From positions 28,855 through 92,854 of the forward strand of contig JAGDMF010000005.1 in the NCBI GenBank assembly GCA_017860455.1: a stretch of DNA of 64,000 nucleotides. Direction: 5' to 3'. Within the stretch, counting starts at the first letter, position 1, and each line of letters begins with the position of its first letter. Origin of the DNA: Bacteroidota bacterium. Its GTDB lineage: Bacteria; Bacteroidota; Bacteroidia; Bacteroidales; WCHB1-69. Under the pieces are notes generated by a model, which had not been told where the DNA came from, did no database searches, and saw nothing but the letters and a program-made list of their open reading frames with translations. Positions 7,495-16,309 of the stretch are shown piece after piece. The translations under genes were made by a program, and so were the position numbers.

Positions 7495-9255
7495 ATGAAA
7501 AAAATGATTTTGACTGTTATGCTGGCGGTGCTGACGACATTTGGATCTCAGCTTTCAGCTTGTACTAACTTTATCGTAACGAAAGGTGCCAGCAAGGATG
7601 GCTCCACTTTTTTAACTTATTCCGCTGATTCTCACACTCTTTACGGCGAGTTGTACTACTGGCCTGCACGGGATTATCCTACAGGTACTGTAATGGATGT
7701 GATTGAATGGGATTCGGGTAAATTTTTGGGTCAAATTCCTCAGGTAAACCACACCTATCAAGTGGTTGGAAACATGAATGAACACCAATTGGCAATTGGC
7801 GAAACTACTTATGGTGGTTTGGATCAATTGGGTGACCCTAACGGAATCATGGATTATGGTTCCCTCATTTATATCACATTACAAAGAGCAAAAAATGCCA
7901 GAGAAGCGATCAAAATTTTGAGCGAATTGATGGATGCTTACGGATATGCCAGCAGTGGAGAATCATTTTCTATCGTTGACCCTAACGAAGCCTGGATTTT
8001 TGAATTGATTGGAAAAGGTAAAGAACTTAAAGATGCTAAAGGGAAAACTTTAAAAGGTTGGACCAAAGGTGCTGTTTGGGTTGCTCGTCGTATTCCTGAT
8101 GGATTTGTTTCCGGACATGCTAACCATGCCAGAATAATGACTTTCCCTTTAACAAACGGAAAAACGTCTATCACCAATAGAGAATTAAGCAAAATTTTTA
8201 ATCCTGAAGTGGAAACCGTATATGCTCATGATGTAATCTCATTTGCTAAAATAGCAGGTTTATACCCAGCAACTGCTCCCGATGCAGAATTTGACTTTGC
8301 AGGAACTTACGCACCACTTGATTTTGGAGGTGCACGTGGTTGTGAAGCACGCGTTTGGGCTTTCTTTAATCATTGCGATACCAAATTGATGGCTCCTTAT
8401 GAAAAATATGCTCGTGGCGAAGATCTAAAAAGTAAAGAAAGAATGCCATTGTGGATTAAACCGGTTCAAAAAATTGGAGTTAGAGATATGATGCTTTTTA
8501 TGCGTGATCATTACGAAGGAACATCAATGGATATGACTCAGGATTTGGGAGCAGGTCCATTCGCTTGTCCATACAGATGGAGACCTATGACCTGGAGTGT
8601 TGATGGTCAAAACTATGTTCATGAAAGAGCAACGGCAACTCAACAAACCGGATTCTCATTTGTAGCACAATGCCGCAGCTGGATGCCTGATAAAATTGGG
8701 GGAATCTATTGGTTTAGTGTGGATGACGCAGCCAGCACCTGCTATGTTCCGATGTTTGTCGGAATCACTTCTGTTCCATTAGCATTTAGAGAAGGAAACG
8801 GTTCCATGGTAGAATATTCTGCCACTTCTGCTTTCTGGACATTTACCAAAGTGAGCAATTTTGCCTATTCCCGCTATAAAGATATGATTAAACACATCAA
8901 TGCAAAACAAGATTATTGGGAGATTGGTGCTATTAATGAGATCGCTCAGAAAGAGAAAGAGTGGGTTGCATTATACCAAAAAGATACAGTTGCTGCCATT
9001 AATCAAATTAACGATTATTCAAACCACAAAGCAGAACAAGTTGTTGCAGACTGGAATAAACTGTTCGAATATCTTCTTGTAAAATATAACGATGGTAACG
9101 TTAAAAAAGAGGAAAACGGAAAATTTAAAACCAATGGGGAGAGAAAACCTCAGGCTGTTTTCCCTGATCAACCAAAATATCCAGATTATTGGTATCGTAT
9201 GATCGTAAAAGATTGCGGTACAAAAATTCAGGCACCTCAAGAACAAAGTCACTAA
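7495..9255 (+). CDS. secreted C69-family dipeptidase
   Basis: The 586-residue protein starts with a signal peptide that ends just before Cys23 in SACTNFIVTKGASKDGS, the N-terminal nucleophile motif of C69 (PepD-like) Ntn hydrolases; Cys23 becomes the new N-terminus and nucleophile after processing. Further conserved blocks are IGETTYGG, GSLIYITLQRAKNAREAIKI, and ACPYRWRPMTWSVDGQ. These enzymes remove dipeptides from short peptides outside the cytoplasm. A paralogue lies at 58541-60145. folP follows after four bases, so a peptidase heads a biosynthetic operon. Confidence 0.9.
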   Translation: MKKMILTVMLAVLTTFGSQLSACTNFIVTKGASKDGSTFLTYSADSHTLYGELYYWPARDYPTGTVMDVIEWDSGKFLGQIPQVNHTYQVVGNMNEHQLAIGETTYGGLDQLGDPNGIMDYGSLIYITLQRAKNAREAIKILSELMDAYGYASSGESFSIVDPNEAWIFELIGKGKELKDAKGKTLKGWTKGAVWVARRIPDGFVSGHANHARIMTFPLTNGKTSITNRELSKIFNPEVETVYAHDVISFAKIAGLYPATAPDAEFDFAGTYAPLDFGGARGCEARVWAFFNHCDTKLMAPYEKYARGEDLKSKERMPLWIKPVQKIGVRDMMLFMRDHYEGTSMDMTQDLGAGPFACPYRWRPMTWSVDGQNYVHERATATQQTGFSFVAQCRSWMPDKIGGIYWFSVDDAASTCYVPMFVGITSVPLAFREGNGSMVEYSATSAFWTFTKVSNFAYSRYKDMIKHINAKQDYWEIGAINEIAQKEKEWVALYQKDTVAAINQINDYSNHKAEQVVADWNKLFEYLLVKYNDGNVKKEENGKFKTNGERKPQAVFPDQPKYPDYWYRMIVKDCGTKIQAPQEQSH

Positions 9256-9259
9256 AAAT

Positions 9260-10060
9260 ATGTTTCTAAATTTAAAAGGAGATTTACAGTCACTCAAAAC
9301 ACCCATCGTTATGGGTGTTTTGAATTGTACTGATGATTCTTTTTATGCAGGTAGCCGATTTAAAGAGGACTCCGATGTAATTATCAGAGCAACAGAAATT
9401 TTAACTCAAGGTGGCGTTTTAATCGACTTAGGCGCTGTATCAACACGTCCGGATTCACATCCGATTGATGCCGGAACCGAATATATGAGAATCAAGAAAT
9501 ATCTGAACCTCATTTTAAAATATATCCCACATGCTAAGGTATCCGTGGATACTTTTCGTTCTAATGTGGCTGAAATGGCTATCGGAGAAGGAGCTGCCAT
9601 GATCAATGATGTCTCCGGCGAAGATGAAAAAATGTTTAAGGTAGTGGCTTCTCATAGAATTCCGTATTGCCTTACCCACAACTCGAGAGGCAGGGAGTTG
9701 ACTAACGAAGAATTGATTCCGGACATGCTCACATTTTTCGGAAATAAAGTGGAACAACTAAAACAAATGGGTGCTAATGATATTATTTTGGATCCCGGTT
9801 TTGGTTTCGGAAAATCGATTGATCAAAATTTTTATCTCATGAAAAATTTAGCTGTTCTTCATGAACTTGAATTGCCATTATTAGTCGGAATTTCAAGAAA
9901 ATCAATGATATATAAAAGTTTGGATTCAACTCCTGAACACGCATTAGCCGGAACGATTGCACTCAATACAATCGCTGTGCTGAATCATGCGCATATTTTA
10001 AGGGTTCATGACGTTAAAGAAGCATTAGATACTATTGTTATCACTGAAAAATGTATGTAA
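9260..10060 (+). CDS. folP: dihydropteroate synthase
   Basis: The 266-residue protein shows all main DHPS signatures: PIVMGVLNCTDDSF near residue 15, the IDLGAVSTRPD block, INDVSGE, DPGFGFGKSIDQN and the C-terminal GISRKSM loop that binds sulfonamides and substrate phosphate. It joins p-aminobenzoate to 6-hydroxymethyl-dihydropterin diphosphate in folate synthesis in the cytoplasm. In many Bacteroidota folP sits next to cdaA; here cdaA is 40 kb away (49677). It is co-directional and closely spaced with its neighbours. Confidence 0.95.
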   Translation: MFLNLKGDLQSLKTPIVMGVLNCTDDSFYAGSRFKEDSDVIIRATEILTQGGVLIDLGAVSTRPDSHPIDAGTEYMRIKKYLNLILKYIPHAKVSVDTFRSNVAEMAIGEGAAMINDVSGEDEKMFKVVASHRIPYCLTHNSRGRELTNEELIPDMLTFFGNKVEQLKQMGANDIILDPGFGFGKSIDQNFYLMKNLAVLHELELPLLVGISRKSMIYKSLDSTPEHALAGTIALNTIAVLNHAHILRVHDVKEALDTIVITEKCM

Positions 10061-10072
10061 AATAGTCCGGTT

Positions 10073-10576
10073 ATGAAAAAAATTGTGTTTTTCTTGTTTT
10101 TAGGAGTTTTGTTTACCTGTTGTGAACCGGAAGATAAATATCCGATTATTCCTAAAATTGTGTTTCTAAGTCTTGACAAAATTCCCAACGAAATGGGTGT
10201 CGATAATAAAGCTTCACTCACTTTCTATTTTGAAGATGGAGATGGCGATATTGGACTAAACGATACTGCTGAAGATTTAAAACCTCCATTTGATACAACT
10301 TCCATTTATCATTATAATTTTTTTATTGATTATTATGAAAAACAAAACGGGGAGTTTGTCAAAATTGATCTACCTGCCGAACAGAATGCCAGAATACCCA
10401 GATTAAGCAATAATACACCGGAATCGATTGACGGAACAGTGTCTGTTGAGATCTTTATCAACAATATCACTTCCGTTTATGATACCGTAAAATTTGAATT
10501 TTATATTGTGGACAGAGCCTTACATCACAGTAATGTTGTGTCAACACCCGAAATTATAATAGATAAAGCAAAATGA
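10073..10576 (+). CDS. hypothetical lipoprotein with acidic FEDGDGDIG motif
   Basis: The 167-residue product has a short signal peptide and cysteines near residue 16 (LFTCCEP), so it is probably lipid-anchored. Near residues 50-60 it carries YFEDGDGDIGLND, an acidic loop that may bind calcium. Similar small lipoproteins occur in Bacteroidota, but no function is known to me. Its stop overlaps nadC by four bases, so it is translationally coupled to that gene. Confidence 0.7.
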   Translation: MKKIVFFLFLGVLFTCCEPEDKYPIIPKIVFLSLDKIPNEMGVDNKASLTFYFEDGDGDIGLNDTAEDLKPPFDTTSIYHYNFFIDYYEKQNGEFVKIDLPAEQNARIPRLSNNTPESIDGTVSVEIFINNITSVYDTVKFEFYIVDRALHHSNVVSTPEIIIDKAK

Positions 10577-11409
10577 GCATCGAAGAGATTGTAAAGCAAA
10601 CTTTACTGGAGGATATAGGATCTGGTGATCACTCCTCTTTAGCCTGTATTGATCCTTCCATTATAGGAAAAATGAAATTACTGGTAAAAGAGGATGGCAT
10701 TTTAGCCGGCGTTGAAGTGGCCAATGAGGTGATTCGACAAGTGAATCCTGCTATTAAAATGACCCAAATAATGAACGATGGAGATTCCATAAAAGTGGGA
10801 GACATTGTTTTTGAACTGGAAGGTCCCGCACAAAGTATGCTTACCGCAGAAAGAAGTTTACTCAATTTTATGCAAAGAATGAGTGGAATTGCTACCTGCT
10901 CTAAGAAATATGCTGATGCTGTTGCTGGTACTAAAACCAAAATTTTAGATACCCGAAAAACAACGCCCGGATTGAGAATTTTTGAAAAATATGCGGTTCA
11001 CTTAGGAGGATCAGAAAATCACCGCTTTGGACTTTACGATATGATTATGTTGAAAGATAATCATATCGATTTTGCCGGGGGTATTGAAAAAGCGATTGAT
11101 ACTACCCGAAGTTATTTGAAAAACAATCAGTTAGATCTTAAAATTGAGATAGAAACCCGCAATCTTGATGAGGTGAAAAGGGTGATCGCCCACGGAGGAG
11201 TGGACAGAATCATGTTAGATAACTTTTCTCCTGACAAAATTAAAGAAGCTTTGACTCTCATCAATGGTCAATTCGAAACAGAAGCTTCAGGAGGAATCAC
11301 TTTGGAAAACATTAGAGGGTATGCTGAATCAGGCGTAGATTTTATTTCAATTGGTGCATTAACCCACCATATAAAAAGTTTAGATTTGAGTCTTAAATTT
11401 GTCCAATAA
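10573..11409 (+). CDS. nadC: nicotinate-nucleotide pyrophosphorylase (carboxylating)
   Basis: The 278-residue protein is full length for NadC. It contains LLEDIGSGDHSS at the start, TAERSLLNFMQRMSGIAT, ILDTRKTTPGLR, the substrate-binding NHRFGLYDMIMLKDNH, and the C-terminal EASGGITLENIRGYAESGVDFIS. It makes nicotinate mononucleotide from quinolinate and PRPP in de novo NAD synthesis. It is coupled to both neighbours (four-base overlap upstream, one-base TAATG overlap downstream). Confidence 0.96.
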   Translation: MSIEEIVKQTLLEDIGSGDHSSLACIDPSIIGKMKLLVKEDGILAGVEVANEVIRQVNPAIKMTQIMNDGDSIKVGDIVFELEGPAQSMLTAERSLLNFMQRMSGIATCSKKYADAVAGTKTKILDTRKTTPGLRIFEKYAVHLGGSENHRFGLYDMIMLKDNHIDFAGGIEKAIDTTRSYLKNNQLDLKIEIETRNLDEVKRVIAHGGVDRIMLDNFSPDKIKEALTLINGQFETEASGGITLENIRGYAESGVDFISIGALTHHIKSLDLSLKFVQ

Positions 11410-12401
11410 TGACCAATACCCCTTTTTATTCATTTAAAACCAGAAGAAAGATCATCCGTTTGATGCACTTGCCGATGATTCACAAAACGACCGCTTTTTT
11501 AAAAAAGCTGGTGGTTCCCGGTTTTCAAAACGTACCCTTTTGGGATGTGATGAAGTTCTTTCTGGAATCTTTGTTTAAAGGGATATTATTTCAAAGGGCT
11601 GCGGCCATGACCTACTACATTTTTGCTACTGCAATCCCAATGCTGATGGCGTTAGTAGCCACAATCTCGTTTTTAGGAGTCTCCTTTCATACCACCATGC
11701 TCGAGATGTTACAATCCGTAATTCCACCCTATTTGTGGCCCACCATTTCTCAGATTGTCAACTCCTTAATATTACAACAAAATAGTGCTATTTTATATGT
11801 TTCTATCGGATTAGGAATTTATCTCTCCTTTTTGAGTGTCAATTCAATTGTAACAACTTTGAATATCAGTTATTTTCATGTTGAACAACGGTCGTTTCTA
11901 AAACAATTACCGATCAGTTTTATTATGGTGATTGTATTTTTAATCATCATCATTGCATCATCGGGTATATTTGTTGGAGCTTCCTTGTTAATCAGTAATT
12001 TAACCAAACATTTTGTTGCCTCTGCAACATTTTATACAACGTCCATTACAATTTTCAAATGGGTTTCCTTGTTCTCATTAATGTATTTGTTGCTTTCAGC
12101 ACTATTCTATTTTGCTCCTTATAAAAAAGAATTTTTCAAGTTCTTTTCTGCAGGGTCCACATTTTCCTCCATAATGCTCGTGATTTTGCTAAAAGGGATC
12201 AACTACTATTTTGCCAATTTTTCATCCTATAATGCTGTTTATGGGTCAATTGGAGCGATATTACTAATATTGATCTGGATCAACTGGAGTTGTGTGGTGG
12301 TGTTGATCGGGTTTGATCTGAATGTAAGCATCTCATTAGCCCAACAAAAAAGAAAAAACCAAAACGATGGACTTAAGATCATAAGTTCTTTAGAGAATTA
12401 A
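11409..12401 (+). CDS. YihY/BrkB family inner-membrane protein
   Basis: The 330-residue protein has about six transmembrane segments and the family mark FQRAAAMTYYIFATAIPMLM near residue 60. YihY proteins are widespread integral membrane proteins whose role is not settled; older names call them ribonuclease BN, which is wrong for this family. It lies between nadC and lpxB. The C-terminus (QQKRKNQNDG) is charged and cytoplasmic. Confidence 0.88.
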   Translation: MTNTPFYSFKTRRKIIRLMHLPMIHKTTAFLKKLVVPGFQNVPFWDVMKFFLESLFKGILFQRAAAMTYYIFATAIPMLMALVATISFLGVSFHTTMLEMLQSVIPPYLWPTISQIVNSLILQQNSAILYVSIGLGIYLSFLSVNSIVTTLNISYFHVEQRSFLKQLPISFIMVIVFLIIIIASSGIFVGASLLISNLTKHFVASATFYTTSITIFKWVSLFSLMYLLLSALFYFAPYKKEFFKFFSAGSTFSSIMLVILLKGINYYFANFSSYNAVYGSIGAILLILIWINWSCVVVLIGFDLNVSISLAQQKRKNQNDGLKIISSLEN

Positions 12402-12408
12402 CAAAACT

Positions 12409-13545
12409 ATGAAATATTACATCATTGCCGGAGAGGCATCAGGTGACTTATTAGGTTCCTATTTAATGAAAGAGATCAAAAAAAATGATCCTGAAGCTGA
12501 TTTTTTGATTTGGGGCGGTGATCTGATGGAAGCACAGGGAGGAACATTAATCAAACACTACAAAGAACTGGCATTTATGGGTTTCTGGGAAGTAGCCACC
12601 CATTTGAAAACGATAATGAAAAACCTTTCTGTGTGCAAAATTGATCTTTTATTATATGAACCGGATGTAGTTATTTTAATCGATTATCCCGGATTTAATA
12701 TGAAAATTGCCCAGTTTGCCAGGGAAAACGGTTTTAAAGTGGTCTATTATGTTTCCCCATCCGTTTGGGCATGGAAAAAAAACAGAGTATATAAAATCAA
12801 AAGAGATGTTGATATACTGCTTTCGATACTTCCATTCGAAAAAGAGTTTTATGCCAAATATAACTACGATGTTGCGTACATCGGACATCCTTTGCTCGAT
12901 GTGATTCAGGATCAAAAAGATAGCTATGGAACGATTGAAGATTTCAAGAACCAGTTTTCTTTAGATGATCGTCCCATAATCGCCATTTTACCGGGAAGCA
13001 GAAAGCAGGAGTTAGTTCGCATTCTTCCCGAAATGTTAAAAGTGATCGATCTATATCCGGAGTACCAGTTTGTGATCTCCAAAGTGAAATGGCAACCCGA
13101 AGAATTGTATCATAAATTACTCAAAAACAGAAAAATAACCCTCATTGAAGGAAATACATATCCATTATTGCATCATGCAACAGCTGCATTAGTAACTTCC
13201 GGAACGGCCACATTAGAAACCGCATTAATAGATACCCCACAGGTAGTGTGTTATAAAACAAGTGGTTTATCTTACCGTATTGCCAAGATGGTAGTTGGTA
13301 AAGATCTGAAATATATCTCATTGGTCAATCTTATTATGGATGAACCGATTGTAACCGAGCTGATCCAGGGTGACATGAACACCAAAAGAGTTTGTAAAGA
13401 GCTTGATTTGATCTTAAAAGATCAGGAAAACATCCAAAGAATGAAAAGTCGGTACGCTGCTTTACGGGAAAAATTAGGCAACAGCGGCGCTTCAGCCAAA
13501 GGGGCAAAGTTGATTGATGAGTTGGGGAGGAGTGGATCAAATTAG
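12409..13545 (+). CDS. lpxB: lipid-A-disaccharide synthase
   Basis: The 378-residue GT-B glycosyltransferase has the N-terminal IIAGEASGDLLG, the LIDYPGFNMKIA and YYVSPSVWAWKKNRV blocks, and the ILPGSRKQE and TSGTATLETAL motifs of LpxB. It joins UDP-diacylglucosamine and lipid X to give the lipid A disaccharide at the inner membrane, so the organism makes lipid A. It is the last gene of the operon and converges on a leftward lipoprotein gene. Confidence 0.96.
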   Translation: MKYYIIAGEASGDLLGSYLMKEIKKNDPEADFLIWGGDLMEAQGGTLIKHYKELAFMGFWEVATHLKTIMKNLSVCKIDLLLYEPDVVILIDYPGFNMKIAQFARENGFKVVYYVSPSVWAWKKNRVYKIKRDVDILLSILPFEKEFYAKYNYDVAYIGHPLLDVIQDQKDSYGTIEDFKNQFSLDDRPIIAILPGSRKQELVRILPEMLKVIDLYPEYQFVISKVKWQPEELYHKLLKNRKITLIEGNTYPLLHHATAALVTSGTATLETALIDTPQVVCYKTSGLSYRIAKMVVGKDLKYISLVNLIMDEPIVTELIQGDMNTKRVCKELDLILKDQENIQRMKSRYAALREKLGNSGASAKGAKLIDELGRSGSN

Positions 13546-13555
13546 TAATTAAAAA

Positions 13556-14176
13556 TTAAGGAATTTTTTTTACTTTGATATTTTCTATACTTTTAAGCAC
13601 TTCATTGTAAATTGAAAAATCATCTACTCCATTCTGTACAAATTCAAAATTAATTAAATTGCTATCTATATACATATAAGCGTCAATATTTAACATATAA
13701 TTGATAGAATCATTTCTTAAATATTGATAACCTATAATAATCATATTTTGAGATACTTTTTTCGTTAATATTTTAGTTTCATAGTTTAAGCGACAAAAGA
13801 AATCAGCAAGCCAATTTGCTAATGTATCATTTAACGGATATAAATTTGATGAAGTACAACCCAAATGTTGATCTTGTTCAATTTTGAAATAAAAATTGGG
13901 TGTTCCTTTTTTAAATCTTGGACCAAATTCACCTGTTTTCTGCAAAATGTGATTTGAGTATTTTTTATTTATAATAAAGAAACTATATCTATCTCCACAA
14001 TAATAATCTGAATGATGTTCTGAACGAACTATTTTATCAAAAACCGGGGGTAATTGAATCTCAATTTCACCAATGTTGTTCATTAATTTAACGTGAAATG
14101 AATCTATTTTTTCATGATTGTTAAAAATACTACAACTCGAAAAGAAAAAAAGTAATATAAATTTCAAATATTTCAT
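13556..14176 (-). CDS. hypothetical lipoprotein
   Basis: The 206-residue product has a lipobox FSSC near residue 15 and is otherwise unrecognised. It is rich in I, N, Y and F, and has LPPVFDKIVRSEHHSDYYCG in the first third. The coding sequence is AT-rich like the lipoprotein pair at 1.6-2.8 kb, which suggests accessory content. It is divergent from the toxin-antitoxin operon and converges on lpxB with a 10-base gap. Confidence 0.6.
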   Translation of the reverse strand: MKYLKFILLFFFSSCSIFNNHEKIDSFHVKLMNNIGEIEIQLPPVFDKIVRSEHHSDYYCGDRYSFFIINKKYSNHILQKTGEFGPRFKKGTPNFYFKIEQDQHLGCTSSNLYPLNDTLANWLADFFCRLNYETKILTKKVSQNMIIIGYQYLRNDSINYMLNIDAYMYIDSNLINFEFVQNGVDDFSIYNEVLKSIENIKVKKIP

Positions 14177-14224
14177 AAAGGTGTGTTTTTACTTTTATTT
14201 GATTAAAAGCTTATTTATAAAAAG

Positions 14225-14232
14225 CAAAAATA
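14225..14232 (-). promoter_or_regulatory. -7 box for the 13556-14176 lipoprotein
   Basis: Minus-strand TATTTTTG lies 49 bases before the start codon at 14176. Confidence 0.5.
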
Positions 14233-14280
14233 CAAATACTTTTTATCAGTCAAAAGAAAATAAAAATATTTTTTATCTAT

Positions 14281-14310
14281 AAAAGTATATACTAAAAATA
14301 TATACTTTTG
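14281..14310 (+). promoter_or_regulatory. palindromic operator overlapping -7 box of toxin-antitoxin operon
   Basis: AAAAGTATATA (14281-14291) and TATATACTTTT (14299-14309) form a perfect 11-bp inverted repeat with a 7-base centre. The right arm contains the -7 box TACTTTTG (14303-14310). A repressor dimer bound here would cover the promoter, as expected for autoregulation by a ribbon-helix-helix antitoxin. Confidence 0.7.
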
Positions 14311-14329
14311 CAGTATAAAAAACAAATAT

Positions 14330-14560
14330 ATGAAAACAATATCTTTAAAAATTGATACGCTTATTTTTGGAGAAACAGAAATGATTCTTTCGCATTTAAA
14401 AATTCCTAGAAATCGCTACATAAATGAGGCATTAGCTTATTATAATGCAATTAAAAACAGACAGTTACTAGAAAAACAACTACAGAAAGAGTCTGCCTTA
14501 GTTCAAAAAGAATCAATCAATATATTAAATGAATTTGAAGGTTTGGATTATGTTGATTAA
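14330..14560 (+). CDS. antitoxin of MazF/PemK-type module, ribbon-helix-helix-like
   Basis: The 76-residue protein has an N-terminal beta strand plus helix pattern (TISLKIDTLIF, ILSHLKIPRNRYINEALAYY), like ribbon-helix-helix DNA-binding antitoxins. Its acidic, extended C-terminus (NILNEFEGLDYVD) would wrap the toxin. It precedes and overlaps the toxin gene by 11 bases. The perfect palindrome on its promoter is the likely binding site for autoregulation. Assignment rests on size, position and fold pattern. Confidence 0.75.
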   Translation: MKTISLKIDTLIFGETEMILSHLKIPRNRYINEALAYYNAIKNRQLLEKQLQKESALVQKESINILNEFEGLDYVD

Positions 14561-14900
14561 ACAATTTGAAATTTGGGTTGCAGATTTGAATCCTCAAATA
14601 GGAACAGAAACCGGGAAAACACGCCCGGTATTGATTATTCAAACAAATTTATTGAATAGTATTCCACATCCATCCACACTAATTTGTCCTATTACGACAA
14701 ACGTCGAAAAGCGATCAGATATACTGCGTGTTCACCTAAAAAAGGGAATGGCAAATCTGAATGAAAATTGTGATATTATGATAGATCAAATGAGAGCAAT
14801 TGACAATCAGAGATTTGTCAGAAAAATTGGTAATTTACCTTCCATTTTGGAGGAAAAAGTAATACAAAATATCAAGATTGTTCTCGATTTTAATCCATAG
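14550..14900 (+). CDS. MazF/PemK-family endoribonuclease toxin
   Basis: The product is 116 residues from the ATG at 14550; a longer frame from 14529 is possible, but this start gives the usual FEIWVADLNPQIGTETGKTRPVLIIQ opening of the family. TGKTRPV, LICPITTN and the C-terminal DQMRAIDNQRFVRKIG with its conserved Arg are typical. MazF toxins cut mRNA at short sequences when the antitoxin is degraded. The target sequence cannot be predicted. Confidence 0.9.
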   Translation: MLIKQFEIWVADLNPQIGTETGKTRPVLIIQTNLLNSIPHPSTLICPITTNVEKRSDILRVHLKKGMANLNENCDIMIDQMRAIDNQRFVRKIGNLPSILEEKVIQNIKIVLDFNP

Positions 14901-15013
14901 TATTTGGGCGTTTCGACACCATCTTATTCATTTTTTTTCACGCAGAGATCACAAAGTGATTTTCCACTGAGTCCACTGAGGTAAATATCATTGTGTCCTT
15001 AGTGGTAAAAAAA

Positions 15014-15050
15014 ATTGCTAATTCACCAATTTGCTAATTTGCTAATTTTT
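15014..15050. repeat. short-word array, TTGCTAATT family
   Basis: Four variants of TTGCTAAT(T) directly precede the -7 box at 15053. Just upstream (14939-15010) are CACTGAGTCCACTGAGG-like words related to other arrays in the window. Confidence 0.6.
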
Positions 15051-15052
15051 TT

Positions 15053-15060
15053 TATCTTTG
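15053..15060 (+). promoter_or_regulatory. -7 box for the orphan Rhs-tip gene
   Basis: TATCTTTG lies 20 bases before the ATG at 15080, so the truncated Rhs gene appears to have its own promoter. Confidence 0.55.
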
Positions 15061-15079
15061 CTCTTTCAATTTGCACACA

Positions 15080-15841
15080 ATGACCCACTGCACTTGCACT
15101 TATTATGATTCCGGTTTGAGTTTATGGCTCTCTGTTGACCCGATGAGTGATAAGTACCCCAGCATGTCGCCCTATAACTATTGTGCGAATAATCCGGTCA
15201 TTTTGGTGGATCCGGATGGGAGAGAGGTTGGTGATCCTGATCCGCCAACTACTTATAAAATAAAAAAAGGAGACACATTTTGGGGTATTGAAAATAAATA
15301 TAATTTACCTCATGGATTATTAAAATCTGCAAACCCTTTTCTTGATCCCCGTAACTTAAAAATTGGCACTGTAATAAATATGACTACATATGGTGATGAT
15401 TTACCTGTAGTGCCTAATGATGTAAAAGTTAAAGGTTCAAATGATTTTAGCCAACCAACATCTTCTGGTCCAACAATGAATTTGGATAATTATTATGCAC
15501 TTAATCCTTTTTTGTTTTTATGGGATATCGCTGGTTTGTTTGTCGGTAATGGTAGTCAATATGTATTTAGAGGACCACCTGAAAAAACATTTCCAAGTTA
15601 TGGTCCTGTCCCTTATCCCGGAACTGATCCGACAAAAGCACCTAAAGGGTATGAATGGAAAGGTCAACCGGGTTCTGTTCAAGGTTCAAAACAAGGAAGT
15701 TATCTGAAACCTAATTCAAATGAGAGGTTAAGTCCAGATTTGCTGCATGGTCCTCCATATAATGCGCATTGGGATTATAGAGATCCTAATAAAGTATGGT
15801 ATAGATTATATCCAAATGGAGCATTGATGCCAAAAAAATAA
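15080..15841 (+). CDS. orphan Rhs C-terminal tip with LysM domain and polymorphic-toxin domain
   Basis: The product is 253 residues from the ATG at 15080. It opens with the end of the Rhs repeat-associated core (TYYDSGLSLWLSVDPMSD, PYNYCANNPVILVDPDGRE) and lacks the several-hundred-residue shell that normally precedes it. Residues ~57-102 form a LysM domain (YKIKKGDTFWGIENKYNLP). The C-terminus (DLLHGPPYNAHWDYRDP, WYRLYPNGALMPKK) is a polymorphic-toxin domain that resembles, from memory, the type 37 class. A -7 box precedes it and an immunity candidate follows. It may be a displaced donor cassette, an expressed toxin, or a remnant; there is no secretion signal. Confidence 0.75.
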   Translation: MTHCTCTYYDSGLSLWLSVDPMSDKYPSMSPYNYCANNPVILVDPDGREVGDPDPPTTYKIKKGDTFWGIENKYNLPHGLLKSANPFLDPRNLKIGTVINMTTYGDDLPVVPNDVKVKGSNDFSQPTSSGPTMNLDNYYALNPFLFLWDIAGLFVGNGSQYVFRGPPEKTFPSYGPVPYPGTDPTKAPKGYEWKGQPGSVQGSKQGSYLKPNSNERLSPDLLHGPPYNAHWDYRDPNKVWYRLYPNGALMPKK

Positions 15842-15864
15842 CTAAATTTTAAAATAAACAAAAT

Positions 15865-16122
15865 ATGTCAAAAATTCAATCAGATGACTGGCGCAGAAGT
15901 GGTCAAGATTTTTTAAAAGGAGTTAAATTAATTGCTCAAGATTATTTTCTTTATAGTTCTGACTGGGATCATGATCATTGTGAATTTTGTATGGCAAAAT
16001 TTTCAATGAATGAGGGTGATTTAAAACGAGGATATTCAACGACTGATTCTTACCATTGGATATGTGAAGAGTGTTTTCAGGATTTTAAAGAAGAATTTAA
16101 TTGGGAAGTAATAAAGAAATAA
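15865..16122 (+). CDS. putative immunity protein with zinc-ribbon-like cysteines
   Basis: The 85-residue cytoplasmic protein has two CxxC pairs (CEFC near residue 39 and CEEC near residue 70) around a GYSTTDSYHWI segment, which looks like a small zinc-binding fold. Its position 23 bases after the Rhs tip and its small, acidic character are typical of immunity proteins of polymorphic toxins; proteins with a similar HWICEECF block are often found there, to my recollection. It is followed by a good terminator at 16219-16243. Confidence 0.7.
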   Translation: MSKIQSDDWRRSGQDFLKGVKLIAQDYFLYSSDWDHDHCEFCMAKFSMNEGDLKRGYSTTDSYHWICEECFQDFKEEFNWEVIKK

Positions 16123-16218
16123 TTTTTTCATTTAAATAAACTCAATTATTTTTAAGATCTAAAAATTCAGAATATATTAAAATTAAAAAACTAAAATTAT
16201 AATAGGATAATTTCCATC

Positions 16219-16243
16219 AAAGAGAGCTCCCTTAGCTCTCTTT
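16219..16243 (+). terminator. Rho-independent terminator after the Rhs/immunity genes
   Basis: AAAGAGAGCT and AGCTCTCTTT form a perfect 10-bp stem with a five-base CCCTT loop. The T-rich tail is short. Confidence 0.75.
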
Positions 16244-16309
16244 ATTATAGCATCATTTTCTTAATTTTGGCTTTAGTGATAAAGTCGTCGATCAAATTAA
16301 ACGGCAAAA

